Shown: one piece after another, positions 11,546 through 23,465 of the stretch
Layout of the letters: the number at the start of each line of letters is the position of its first letter
How positions within the stretch are numbered: position 1 is the first letter of the stretch
Assembly (NCBI GenBank): GCA_013399855.1
Contig: VXAY01004359.1
Coordinates: forward strand, 287,798 to 351,797
DNA from: Oxyruncus cristatus
Taxonomy: Eukaryota > Chordata > Aves > Passeriformes > Cotingidae
Direction of reading: 5' to 3'
DNA: 64,000 nucleotides
Translations under genes and position numbers: made by a program
The notes under the pieces: model-generated
The model's database searches: none
Told to the model about the DNA's origin: nothing
The model's input: the letters and a program-made list of their open reading frames with translations, nothing else

Positions 11546-12114
11546 TCTTTATACAGCTCAGTTATTTCAAGAATTTTCATCAGAAACTCACTTTTAAACT
11601 AATTGGAGTCTGTGGAGAGGAAACCTCATTTTTGGTTCAAATGAATTTTCTGAAAATGTCATTTGATTCGGGAAATATGACTGATCTGCCCGATTTTTTG
11701 ATAAGAAATGAAATGAGCCGTTGTCCTTCAGGATATCATAGACTTGAAATGGGGGATTTTATGGTTAATGCCATCAGATAGAAGTGTCCTACTTTGAAAG
11801 GAGAAGTCCATCAGCCCCAGGGAAAGGCTGAAGACTGAATTTCGTCTCTAAATCCACAGCTGCAGTTAGAGCTGGCACAGAGCAGTGATAGATTTTTTTA
11901 TTTCCCAAGCAATAATTACAAGACAAACAGCAATAAATAACACAATGATTAATAACAAAAAGTAGTTAAGATTTTTTCAGCTCTTCATTTTAATTCATAA
12001 TTTTTCCCCTCAGTGATGTGGTCAGTGCTGATCACAGAAGCTAAAATTAATCCACAATATTACAACATCTTAGCTTTTAATTAACTCACATAGAGTACAC
12101 CTGCATTTGAAGAT

Positions 12115-12265
12115 GGCTGACTTCTTAGTGCAACAGAAATAGGATCTCTTGGATGTCAGTGTAACCTTGCTAACTCCATTTTTTGTATGGGAAAACGAAG
12201 AAAGACAAGATAAGTGACTTTCCCAAGGCCACAAAAAGAATTAGTCAGAGAGACAAGAAAGTCCC
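12115..12265 (-). repeat. MIR-type SINE fragment (antisense on + strand)
   Basis: The plus strand carries the reversed MIR core in order: CTCCATTTTTTGTATGGGAAAAC (from the 'CCCATTTTACAGATGAGGAAAC' box), GATAAGTGACTTTCCCAAGGCCACA (from 'TTAAGTGACTTGCCCAAGGTCACA'), then a degraded tail. The GTGACTT-CCCAAGG-CACA box is nearly intact, so this is one of the better preserved copies in the window. Confidence 0.82.
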
Positions 12266-13740
12266 TCAAAGTCCTTGCTGGAGGGCTGGCACCATTAGTT
12301 AGTTTATCTTTTTCATAGCAGCATATATGCAAATAGAAATGGAGTCATATGGATAAAAGAATGAGATCAGGGACAAGAGAAAAGGCAAAGAGAGAAAGCC
12401 AAATAAGTGTAAGTAAATGTTCAAAAAAAGCTGATTCAAGCTCATATAGAAGAAGAAGGTTTTAAACAAAACATTCAGAGAGAGCAAGCTGAGTGAGACT
12501 TGTAACTGATTTGGGTACAAGGTTGTTTTACAAAAAGATTGTTTGCAGAGGTTTGACAGGCTACAAAGATTGGATGCAAACTTTCAGACATTACAATGTG
12601 GACTTACAGGTCTAGCCCATCTGGCCTCCTGCCCACACTGCAAGTGTACAAGCCCTAGATACTCACCATGCTGTCCCCAAAGTTTATGGTAGAATTGCTG
12701 TTGACTTTGCTGGGAGGATAAGGAGGTCTTTACAGGGCAACAGCTGTTTTGTGTGGTGTTTGATCCAGGAAAGAAGGTCAGATGCTATGACAAGTTTCCT
12801 CTCACTTCCGGATGCTGCAAAGAAAAAAAATCCAACAGGAGGAAAGAGAAGCAAGGAAAACCCAGGTTTTCATATTTCAGGAAAGAAATCTTTAAGGAGT
12901 AGATAAACATGTCTCACTTTGAAAGGGGGTTGTTTTACCCTATTACCGTATATTATGCGGCATCTTGTTAGTGGGAAAATTACCAGTTTTTTACTGACAC
13001 TACTAAACTGGTTTCTCCGTATACAAGTTCACTTTTCAGTTAGTGGCTGGACAGACCGTTTCTTAAGTGCACAGAATGGAAGCAGAAAGATGATGTACTA
13101 CTCTAACCTTTTTCCTCTTAAATGGAAACAAATGGGCCTTTCCATGATGCATCACTGATTATTCGCAATGCCTCTTTGTATTTCAAAATAATGTCATGTT
13201 AAAACTTTGCCTGGGCTCTTGCAAGAAAGAAATCTAAAGAGTGCTTTACTCCCCCCAAAACTGCATATCAGTGGACACTTCATGTTTTGCATCTTCTTAG
13301 CCGTGGCACCCCAGCAATGACTTCAGGTGTAGGTGAGACAGGACTCAGCAGTGGTCATAGGAAGACAAGTTCTTGGATTACTGCTTAAAGAGAGGATCTC
13401 TGTCTACAAAACATTCCCCTACCCTGCCCTGTCCCTGGTCTCTGTCAGGCTTGGCCTGCTTCAAGTTGTAATTTGTGGTAATGATGTCTGGGATTACTTT
13501 TTGCAACCATGTTGAGACAACAGGGGCAAATCAAGTGGGCTAATTTCTTGTCTGAGCAGTGGTTTAAGAGTACTGTATATGTAGACCTGGTTCTGCTTTC
13601 TTTCCTCTTACTAGTTTTTAGTGTGTATGAAATTTCTGGGTAGTGTGAAAGAAATGCTACATGATAGAAAAGTGTTTCAGTCTTTCTCAGTCAGGAGGAA
13701 ATCATATTGCAATACATAACTCTGAATCTCCGGCATAAGT
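12266..13740. other. Unique non-coding DNA, no gene seen
   Basis: No recognisable repeat family or exon. Open frames up to 79 codons occur on both strands and lack domains. Short A-runs and purine-rich stretches are present near 12350-12450 and 12815-12870. Confidence 0.55.
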
Positions 13741-13744
13741 ATTA

Positions 13745-14005
13745 CAGATGGAAAAGAATTATTAGGTCATCTAGAGTTGTGCAGGATTGTTCCCTACAGT
13801 ATATTCCCCAGTTCTAAAACTAGTCTAGTTTTAATTGACACAGGCAATGGGCTTTCCATCATGTTCCTTGGGAGGCTGTTCCACTGCCTGAACTCAATAT
13901 TAAGAAATATTTCCTGATACTCATCCAAAATTTTCATTGTTAAATTTTGTCTTACAGCATCAATACACTACTCCTTACACTGCACTCTGCAGCATGAGCC
14001 ACAAG
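13745..14005 (-). mobile_element. CR1-type LINE 3'-end fragment
   Basis: On the plus strand the sequence reads as a reversed CR1 3' region: GGTCATCTAGAG near 13766, then GCAGGATTGTTCCCTACAGTATATTC, a segment with TCTAGTTTTAATTGACACA, then CTTGGGAGGCTGTTCCACTGCC at 13868-13889 (the antisense of the conserved GGCA(C/G)TGGAACAG box), and AAGAAATATTTCCTGATA at 13904-13921. The element is truncated and diverged. No open frame survives. Confidence 0.8.
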
Positions 14006-14517
14006 CTACCACTAGCTTTCCCCAATAAGACATTGCTGCTTATGTGCACTTAATGTATTCATTTCATTGGGTGGATAAATGTGTATGATATACGGTATTC
14101 TCTAAGCACGACATACATTTGTTTTGTACAGCAACTGCTGAATAAAGAGGAGGCCTGAAAGAATTACAATGGTGGAGACTTTGATGTACGAATAGTTAGA
14201 AGAGCAGAAGAGGAGAACACATAACTCAGCCGCAGATTGCACCCTCAAGAAATCATGTTCAGATTCCCAACAGGTAAACACCTTGACAAATCCTTACTAG
14301 CTTGATGAAAGCAGTTCACAAAAACATCGTAAGAGCACAGAGTGGATAACGCAGCAGATAGATCAATTTCTTTCCCTAAACTTGTACATTACCCTGTTCA
14401 CCTAGAGATAGAATAATGTTCTAGTACATGCAGAAAGATTAAAATATGTCTAAGAATCTCAGGAAAAAAATATGTAATTACATAGGAATTGTAACGTAGA
14501 GAATACCACCTACAATT

Positions 14518-14725
14518 ATAGCACAGTTTTTTATCTTCAAAGTGCTGTACAAACACTGTCTAAATGAGTAATTGGTTTACTTTTACAGATCCCCATGGAG
14601 CAGGTAAGCATTATCCCCAGATGGACATGGGAGCTCATCCTGAAGAGTGCTAACTAGATTGCTTCCCAAGATGTCAGAGAAGACTGAAGGTATACACTTT
14701 TTTAATGCCACAGAGTAACATCATC
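14518..14725 (-). repeat. MIR-type SINE fragment (antisense on + strand)
   Basis: The segment CTTCAAAGTGCTGTACAAAC at 14536-14555 is a near-intact copy of the antisense MIR 'TTCAAAGTGCTTTACAAAC' box. It is followed by TTACAGATCCCCATGGAGCAGGTAAGCATTATCCCCAGATGG, the typical 'GTAAGTATTATCCCCATTTT' section. The tail beyond about 14640 is degraded and its end uncertain. Confidence 0.78.
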
Positions 14726-17575
14726 ATGCTCCCAGCTTTAGTCTTCTCTGTACCTGATCAAAATCTCTGAGACCACAAAACCAAAAACACTGGTCTTGTA
14801 TAAGTTCACACTGCCTTAACAAACATAATAAAAATGTTTTAATGGTTTAATATTTTAGTAGTAGGCATTATACTAGGCTATGCACCATCTGTTATCATCT
14901 CTCTAACTTCATATTGGACTAAGTATCAACTGTCCTCCAATATCAAGACAACATGAACACTGAATAAAGTATTAAAGACAGTATAAACTCTTGATAAGCT
15001 GTTCCATTCTGCTGATACCCACAGAAGACATGCATGTAATATCTTCCGCTAGTACAAGATCCTGCAGCACTGTTAATGACTGTTAATGACTATTAATGAA
15101 CACAGAACCACAGTTTTATATCACAGCTCATGAGAAAATGATCAAGAAAAAAAAAAAAGCAATGTGATGTGATGCTCAGAGGTGCAGCCGCAGCTGTGAT
15201 CCACTGTGATCCATCTGGTTGGCGACAGAGGAATTTGGTGATCAAGATAAAGTGTGTAATACATGTTGTTGTCATTCAAGTGTGGAAGCATATCAAGGGT
15301 GGCAAAATCATCACAGATGCTACGAAAGAATGACAAGTCCCCCGTAAACACTGTTCACTGTAGCAGAGTAGCTAGTGCTTGGCTAGCTCCTCTTCAGCTA
15401 AAAGCTGTATCAATGGTTGAGTTCAAAGAGCCAGGGAGCACAGAGCCATCATCTATCCTACTACTCCTCTGTTCCTTATTTTACAGAGCACAGCAAGACA
15501 TATTTGAAGAAACGTGACATTTCTCCTGATGTACACTGGGCAGAGGCTGAAGAGGAGGAGCAGAGGTCAGAGGAAAAGCAGGAGAGATTGCTCTTTAAAC
15601 TGTTAGTTGGTATTATCCATTGCATAACTGCAGGTAAACACGTAACCGCTAATTTTAAGGTATTCACACAAGTTGGATTTAATTGCTTTTGATTCTCTGG
15701 ATTTTTTTATGGTTGAGTACTCAATTACTTGAAGTGATACTTGAGTACAAGTCTTCTGAAAAGAATGTATTGTCCAGGGATAGGTGGGAAAGCACTAGCA
15801 ATAAGAAGCATTGTTTGCCAATGGGAAGAATGAAACAAATTTCCCAGCCATATAAATCTGTAACAATCCGAGAAGCAGGCATACATGGAATACAGGCATT
15901 TGGGACCAAATTAAAGCCCATTTTCCTTTGTTCTTTCTTATACAACACTTAGATACCTCAGTAACTTCTGCTGTGAAAACTGGGTAGGGGATCTCCTATG
16001 CTTTACACCCACCTGCATCGTTCCTCCCATCCCTACAGTGCTCCTAGCCATGTGCTCCTTATGTTGTTACCTGATCCTTCCACCACCTCCCCCCCAAAAA
16101 AATTGAAAAAACATCAAATGCTCTTATCACCCTCAGTGAGCTGCTCTATCTTCTTGAAATAAAAGTCTTTGCAGGGTCATTGGTTTGGCACACCAGAGCC
16201 AGGGAAAGGGAAGTTGCAAATCACCCCCTAAGGACAAGGGAGGAGTTGGATGAGCAGGGGGAATGGGAAGTGGTAAGAGTCTGATTGTGGTAACAGACTC
16301 AGACTCAACCACACAATGTGATTTCATCCTCAGTTTAATTTTGACCTACTTTGTTTTCACTTCTCATACTGATTTGTCTTTATGTCCTATATCAGTTAAA
16401 AGCTAATTAGAAATAGAAATAAAAACCCTGATGAAATAAACATTGGTTTATTTCATAGAATGTACCTTTGAGTACATTGATTAAACGCACCAAGTTACAG
16501 ACCTGCAGAGTAGCACACCTACTCATGGAGCCTATGTCATAGTTAGCACAAAAGCAGTGATCCACACTAGTGTATTATCAAGGTACTTAATTTTTACAAG
16601 TATCTAACATTTTAACTAAAAAAAAAAAAAAAGCAGAAGGAAGATTCTCTGTAAATCCAGAAGTGAGAGAATGAGCTTCTCACTTGCTGAAAAATCTAAA
16701 CTGTAAGAGTTACAGCAGAATTCTGTATCACTGGCACAGTAAAGGGATGAGAAAAATGCCTAAAATGTCTCTGTGCATCAAAATGTAAAAATGATGACTA
16801 GACCACCTACCTCCCAAACCAGCTCCCAAAGTACCTTGGAAGAAGAATTCACATAAAAACACACTTCCACTCTTTCTCCTGTCCCTCTTCCATGTGACAG
16901 AAAGAGCACTGTTTGGTCTCACAGGTAATTTTCCCATTTGCAAGAGGTTCACTAACCCTCCCCCCCCCAACCACTAGTCCTGCAAGAGCTCTGCAATATG
17001 ATTGGAAATTCAAGTATTGCCCACCCTGACAATAATGAAATATATGGAGGGGTGGATGAGAATGGAAGGGTGAAGTATGGATCCCAGGCTGAATGACAGC
17101 CTGTGGAACCTCTCCTTCTCCTTGCTGGACCTGTTAAATCTGCAGTTACTGGTGGCCTCGGGGAGGACAGCGCACCATAACGTGTGTCCCTGTCAGGATC
17201 AATAAAGCAAGGGATTGAATACCCCCATTTGGATGCCTGGAGCAACCTGTGACCAAACCAGAGGAAAAAATAAGGGAAAGAATGCATTTAACTTATCTTA
17301 TAAAGAACATATTTTCAAAAATCTAATCTTCTAAGGATCTGAGTAGCTTCAGGGTTTTGTTTATATTTTTCATTTAGGAGTCTCCCTTGGGTCTTTTCTT
17401 TGCCAGGAGCACAGTGGGCAAAATCAGGATCTTTGGCTTCCCCAATGTGCTCAAGAACTCTATGGATAATTTAAGCTTTCCTACTGCAGTAAAACAGAAA
17501 GTTCATAAAAATAAATAGAGTAATACTTTGCACACATTCCACAGGAGGCTTGTGCTTCATAAAAACTGTTCAGTG
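14726..17575. other. Unique non-coding DNA with short tandem repeats
   Basis: No gene is recognisable. The 10-bp unit TGTTAATGAC occurs three times in tandem at 15071-15100 (third copy with one change). An A12-type run is near 15147-15158 and a poly-A run of about 14 lies near 16618-16632. The 111-codon minus-strand frame near 16952-17287 has no domain. Short C-runs (CTCCCCCCCC) occur near 16090 and 16962. Confidence 0.55.
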
Positions 17576-17579
17576 AAAC

Positions 17580-17680
17580 ATCTCTTAGAAGTAGGTAAGT
17601 GTTGTTTTCCCATATCACAGATGTGAAATGGAGATGCAGGATGTGTCAGGACCACCAAAGTCACTGAGGACTATTCTTCA
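17580..17680 (-). repeat. Weak MIR-like fragment
   Basis: GTAGGTAAGTGTTGTTTTCCCATATCACAGATGTGAAATGGAGATGCAGG resembles the antisense MIR section with 'GTAGGTAAGTATTATCCCCATTTTACAGATGAGGAAACTGAGGC'. Only this section matches; flanks are not recognisable. Confidence 0.5.
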
Positions 17681-20600
17681 AAATGGTAATTTTGTTTTTC
17701 TGGAAGTCATGACTAATTCACCTTTATGTGACATGTCATCTTAGCATACTTAAAACACTAATACCTGAATGTGTGGATATAAGTGCGTAAGTATTTTGAT
17801 GCAATTTCTTGCTGTTATCCTCACCTCTCAGTGGTGCATAACACATCCTCAGGAGAAACAAACATATAACCATCCCTCAGCCATTAGAATTCAAGTCCCA
17901 GGATACTCTTTAAAACTGCTACTGAAGATATATCAGCATTAGGAAGCTGGACTTTGAGCTGGAGTAGCAAAGTCCCCTGTACAATTTTCATTCTGTTATT
18001 ACCAGACTGTGATGTTTTACATCTCTGTAACAAAAGCTGCTCTGAGTTCAAATAACTTCTGAAAATGGGACAGATGCTCTTTAAAACTGATTCCAGTGTA
18101 TGTTTCTGATTTCATCCTCTGAAACTTTGATCAGATATCCAGATCTTCCAAAATCCCATTTCCTCATTTAATCATACGAAATTCTATAATAGAAAGCCTC
18201 TGAGATCATCAGTGTAATCTCAGCAATCTTCGCATCAACAGCAGAAACAGAACATGACAATGTTTCTATACCTCTTAGCTGAAAAGCTAGCTTGCCAAGT
18301 AGTTGTTTTTTTCTTCTTCAAGACATTAAATTCCATTAATAGAATGCAGCTAAAATAGGCAGCTAAAATATGTATTGTAAGCACTTTTCTCTGATTTCTT
18401 TTCCATAAAAGCAACTTCAGGACATATCGTTGAATGGCAGGTAGTGGGGAAGAGTATGGCCTGTATGATCTCAAAGGAAGATTCAGAGAGAAGGGTATTC
18501 TTTGAAGAATGATTCAATATATAGTCAAAACAATGGCAATAACAAGACATGGGGCAATTCCACCCTTCCCCTTCAACATTTCTTATGCTTCCCTCTATTT
18601 GATAGTGCCCAATCTTCTGCAACAGGCAAAATCTTAAAGGATGCAAAAGAGAAAAAGGTTTAAAAGGAATTGAGAATATGTCAATAATCAGCTTGGTTTA
18701 CTTTTTTTAATTGGTACATTCTTCATCATGATGGCTGCTTTACAGGGATCTCTCCCAGGAAGCTAATTTAGCCTGAATAATGGGTATCTTAGCCTATTAG
18801 ACTAATTTTCATTACTGGAGACACAGTGATATGGAACTTAAATGCCATCTAACCTTGTTTCAAACAAGTTTAAAATCTAAACCAGGAGAATTTAATCTGG
18901 TAGTTTAATCAAAGTTATCACACATTCAGGAACAAAAGATGTGAGCTGCATATTTTTTTGTTACAGGAAGAAAAACATCTTTGTCTGCTTAACTGAGTTG
19001 CATATCTAACCCATAATTCAGGTTTTGAAGACAGGATTCAACTCACCTGACTTTAGATGTCTTGTTTCTAGGTATTTAAATTTACTTGTCTATACTTTCT
19101 CTAAAGTCAAAGGAAGCAGGCAACTCAAGTACACACTTACATCACCAGCTGAACGGGGAAATTAGAATATGGGAGATTAACCTGATTGGAAGGTGCCTCT
19201 ACCCTCATAGACAGAACCTAGCAGACTTTCTTAAGCCAGATAATCCCTTAAAACAAAGTTAGATAGACTGAAACGAGTTGTCGATACCACATTCTGTTTA
19301 AGAGAATGAAAGCAATATAGAGACACCAAACTAAAATCTCTACATTCCCTAAATTCTGATCCTTTACATTCTCTATTTTTATTCAGTTCATATTTACCTC
19401 TCTATTTTTATTCAGTTCAGGAGTTCACACAGTGTAAAGTACATTTTAATTTAAATAATTTTGTCTTTTGGTAAGGTGGTCTGACTTTAATGCTGTAACT
19501 TTAACTGTCACTCACTGGTTCTTACAGCTTCTCTGACTAGATCAGCTTTCAGTTCTTGTTCTTCAAGGCCATTTTCCATGCTAGCACTAAATCCTTGCTT
19601 CTCCTTTTCAGTGTTCTCTCCAAGTCCTTTGTCCTCTTGAGTATTCTTTCACCATCTCTTGAGTGACACTCCATTTTTTTCACCACCCACTACAAAAAGC
19701 AGTCTGTCTCCTGAATGCTATCCAATTCTACATCCATACCTGACCTGATAAGGCGTTCATGTAAATGTGTTCTTCTACCAATAGCCTTCCGGAATCCAGA
19801 AAATTGAATTTCATCAAAATAATCCAGAAACACAGGTATCAGTGGAGGTAGAACTCTGTATGCTGCTATGCCTTATGGAAGTGTTATACTGTGCACTGGT
19901 TATCATAAGAAAGAGGAAGAAATCTCAAATTATTAGAGGAAAACTCTTTTTCAAATTCAAAGAATTCGGAAGATGAATGGCAGTTAAATGCCTATTACCT
20001 TAAAATGCCTGTAGATAGCCTAAAAAAGCCTTCCTTACCTCCTAAACAATGCAGTTTGATGTCAATCCTAAAGAGGCATCTTCAAGAAAGAAAAAACCCT
20101 AACAACAAAACCCCAAAACAACACAAAACAACCATTTCAGCACTACTTTTTCTTTATTACATTTTTGTTCTAGCTCACAGACATAAAAACCCCACATAAC
20201 AGCCAATTTATGGCCCTTACTTCCATCTCAGTTATCATGTTGGTAGAAAGCATGGTGGAAACCTCCAAAGGAAGGAAGCCTGAGATTAGCAGTGACATGA
20301 GTGGGATCTGGATAGCCTAGAGATGTAAGGCTTAGAAAGTTATGAACACAGAATCAAGGACTAACTTCTTTCTCTTTCACTTGAACATTTACTTCCTGTC
20401 CCTAATGCCTACAGCATCAAAAATCTACTTGCTGACCTGGCCATATCCAACACCATTCAGAGTTATAGCTATGCTTGTCTTGAAAGATAACCCTGTATTT
20501 GGATTGAATAAAACAGACTTGCTGCATCACATCGGTCACATACTCCACTTATTTCAAAGGTGGCTTGGCTAGATTCAACAGGGTTATATCAGTGTAAACC

Positions 20601-21930
20601 TGAAATTGGTCTTCCAAATTTAAGGACGTCTTACAAGACCAACAGCAGCGAAACAAAGAGCAAAAACTAAACTGGAGTCTGATTTCAAACCTTAGTACAT
20701 CATTCAGCTACCACTGGTCTAAAATCTGCAACCATTCAAAAAACTAAAGGCTGTATCACATTGCCTATGATGCAAAATGCATGACATTTATTTCCAAATG
20801 TTTGTAATCGCTAGGTAGTTCATAGACAATAATAAAAAAAGCCCACAACAACAAACAAAGTCCGCAAACCTCAGTTCAGTGAACATTTTTATTTCTGTAA
20901 AGAGATGGAATAGCAAAGAGAAATATCATAGGCATAAACTTTGATAATCATGATTTTAAGATTCAAGCTTCATAGACTACATTCATGTTTATAGTTTACA
21001 CACAAAACTGACTACCAAATAAACAATTTGGTTCCTCAGAGGTATCCATTAAGGCAACAAAGGCTCTATCTTGCATTTATCTACCTTTACAGCATTGCCA
21101 ACCTCTCCTCTTATCACTTTTACCATTGTAGGTCTATAAAATTTAGACCGATTTTAAGATGACAGTCATCATAACTATAGTCTGTACTTGAAATTCATAC
21201 AGGTTGATCCATGTTTCAGTTGAAAGAACATTTTTTATTCTTAGTCTTACAGACAAAATCGGTGGGATCTAGGTGCCTTTTCATGTAAGCTGTATGTTAC
21301 AATCTTTCCTGATTTTGACAGATTCACTAACATTTATGAAAAGCATTGAGTGGTCAATCTTAGAATATGCATTGCTGTCTTCCCTGCAAGATTGATGTGA
21401 TGTGATATTTTGATAATTACCTAATGAATAATGTATTGGTTTACTGTGCTAATTCACCAATTATCAAGATTATATTCACTCTTACAAACTTAATCTCCAA
21501 AGAACACTGAAATAAGTGCTTGGATGTATTTACAATACAGACATTTATGTCAGAAGCAGTTGTTTGGGGTTTCCATAGGTCAAGACAGAGAAATAGACTC
21601 TTTTGTGATACAACTGAGTGTCATCATAAATGTCAGCATTACCATGAGCCAAAACCAGCCTATTGTCCATTGCAGGAAACTTTTGGCACCTGTAAGATAG
21701 AGGTACAAGATCTGCTTTCTAAAGTTAAGTGAAAGACAGTTCATCACAAGTGCTGGTCTGCCTGTGGTGAACCTGTAAGAGGCAGCCTCCTGTGGAAGGT
21801 AGGATAAAATCTGTTACCAACCTCACATATGCCAAACCAGTCAGGTTTCAACAAGTTATGTGAATATACCCCCTGCAAATCTGCTCAGTTTTATAGAAGT
21901 ATATAGCGAGTAGCTGATAAAAGTCAAGAA
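17681..21930. other. Unique non-coding DNA, small duplications only
   Basis: No gene is recognisable. A 20-bp exact duplicate (CTCTATTTTTATTCAGTTCA) lies at 19371-19390 and 19400-19419. An A/C-rich tract is at 20088-20133. A 9-bp inverted repeat (TTGATAATT at 21410-21418, AATTATCAA at 21459-21467) encloses TAAT-rich sequence. The 98- and 76-codon open frames have no domain. The stretch 18680-18850 has TAATTT/TAATGG-type motifs and could be regulatory. Confidence 0.5.
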
Positions 21931-21937
21931 ATAAGTT

Positions 21938-22030
21938 CCCTGTCCCTGGCTTGGTCACTGCACAGTTGCTATGTGACTTCAAGAAAGACACTTAACTCTC
22001 TCTGTGCTTCTGCTCCATTTTCCGTATTTT
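21938..22030 (+). repeat. MIR-type SINE fragment (sense)
   Basis: The plus strand reads GGTCACTGCACAGTTGCTATGTGACTTCAAGAAAGACACTTAACTCTCTCTGTGCTTC. This follows the MIR sense core 'CACTTACTAGCTGTGTGACCTTGGGCAAGTCACTTAACCTCTCTGTGCCTC' closely. The tRNA-like head is not evident and the copy stops after the core. Confidence 0.8.
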
Positions 22031-22839
22031 GTTTCTCCATTCCAGAAAGGGAGGTCAGTCAGCCCTTTGGAATCTTTTACTTCTCGAGTGAATTATGTAG
22101 CAGCAAAAACACATATTTGGTGCTAAGAAATAACCTCAAAGTATCAGCCCTACAACCACTGCAGTTTGCATATGTGTATTCTTTCTAATTTAAATCCATT
22201 TCAAAACCTGTGGCATCTCAGGTAAGGCTATGGTTTACTGGCCACCAGACTCTCAGCCAGATTTTTTAGATGCCCTCAGTTCTTCAGTATGACAGTTGAG
22301 GCTAACACTGAATACTGACAATATTTGAACTAGTTAGTTACATACATGTAAGGCACCTGCATGTTCACAGAAATAAATAAAATAGGTTTCTTTGCCTGTA
22401 AAATGTTGAGAATTTTTTTGGGCCTTATTTTCTGGGATACATTCACAGCATGGTGTTTCATTGCTATCAATTCCATATTGTATGCAGTGTGGAATTTAGA
22501 ATGACAGCAGAATGCTTTGCATTGAGAAAATACTAGCTGAAGTGTACTGCAGAGTCTATCTGTTTTTCTCATTGCTAGATCTCTTTAAAAGTGCCTGAAA
22601 TATATTTTTAGCCTTTTTCTCTTCTTCTTCTTCCTTTTCAAGAGAAGATATTTATTATGTAATCGGTTATTTTTTGGTCAAAAAATGAGGCTGTCATTTT
22701 GTAGAAATATTGAAGGGGGAGGGGAAGAGAAGGTAAACAGTCAACCAATATTAGCTCTGAAGTGCTGGGTAATTGTACAGGGCCCTGGGCAAAAACAAAA
22801 CATAGATGTGCAGTAGTCATAGCACATCTTGTCTTAACT

Positions 22840-23065
22840 TGTCTTTGTTAGTGTAAGTGAAAAGGTTAATGCTGTTCAATTCCATCAACGCAGAACGAGG
22901 CACTGTGGCACCTTTGAAATCTAAACTTACCCACAGTACAACTGATGTGATTCCTGAGAGAATCACATTATTTACAAGTTAGTTTAATAATATGAATGCC
23001 AATTAAGCACGTGCTTGTGTATTATATATATATTAAAGAGGGAAAAAAGGGCAGAAAAAAACCCA
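22840..23065. promoter_or_regulatory. Putative conserved non-coding element with 9-bp inverted repeat
   Basis: Repeat-free sequence with many intact TF-like motifs. An exact inverted repeat, ATGTGATTC at 22945-22953 and GAATCACAT at 22960-22968 with a 6-base spacer, resembles a dimeric TF site. It is followed by CCAATTAAGCACGTG (homeodomain NK-type core and a CACGTG E-box) near 23000-23014. It ends at a TA-repeat near 23022-23031. Regulatory role is inferred. Confidence 0.38.
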
Positions 23066-23259
23066 ACAGATTGCTTTTAGTATGCTTATCACAGGGTAAA
23101 GCTTTGCTGCTGTCTACCAGCAACATATGGTAAGGTCTCAGCCACCTACTAGCCATAAGGGCTTAATCCTACTAGCCAAGACAGATACCAGGAATGGATC
23201 CCTGCAAGAGTTTTGAATAGCATGCATGGCAGTTCTAAGGAATAAAGCTGCCTTTAAAG

Positions 23260-23350
23260 CAGAATAATTGATGATGACTTAAATTCAATGCCAATTAAAA
23301 ATGTCAGAGGCTGCTTCTTGACTGCCTTGCACTTTGTGTAATCAGTTAAA
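23260..23350. promoter_or_regulatory. Putative conserved non-coding element
   Basis: A repeat-free stretch with AATAATTGATGATGAC and GCCAATTAAAAATG motifs (homeodomain-type cores) and a TTGTGTAATC segment. The motif CCAATTAA recurs here and in the element about 300 bases upstream. Confidence 0.3.
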
Positions 23351-23394
23351 TTCAGAACAAAGTGTGTGCAAGAAAGCTGCCAAACCATCCATGT

Positions 23395-23465
23395 TTGGCA
23401 CGGACTTGGCAAAGGCATACATGGTGACACAGCTGTAAGTCAGGGAAGAAGCAGAACTTCAGTTT
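23395..23465 (-). repeat. Weak MIR-like fragment
   Basis: GGACTTGGCAAAGGCATACATGGTGACACAGCTGTAAGTCAGGGAAGAAGCAGAACTTCAG resembles the antisense MIR 'GACTTGCCCAAGGTCACACAGCTAGTAAGTGGCAGAGCTGGGA' with one small insertion. Only this section is recognisable. Confidence 0.5.

Noticed and set aside
18176..18222. Possible start of a reversed CR1 3' end (TTCTATAATAGAAAG...GAGATCATCAGTGTAATC)
   Set aside because: Only about 45 bases show a faint resemblance and the following sequence does not continue as CR1.
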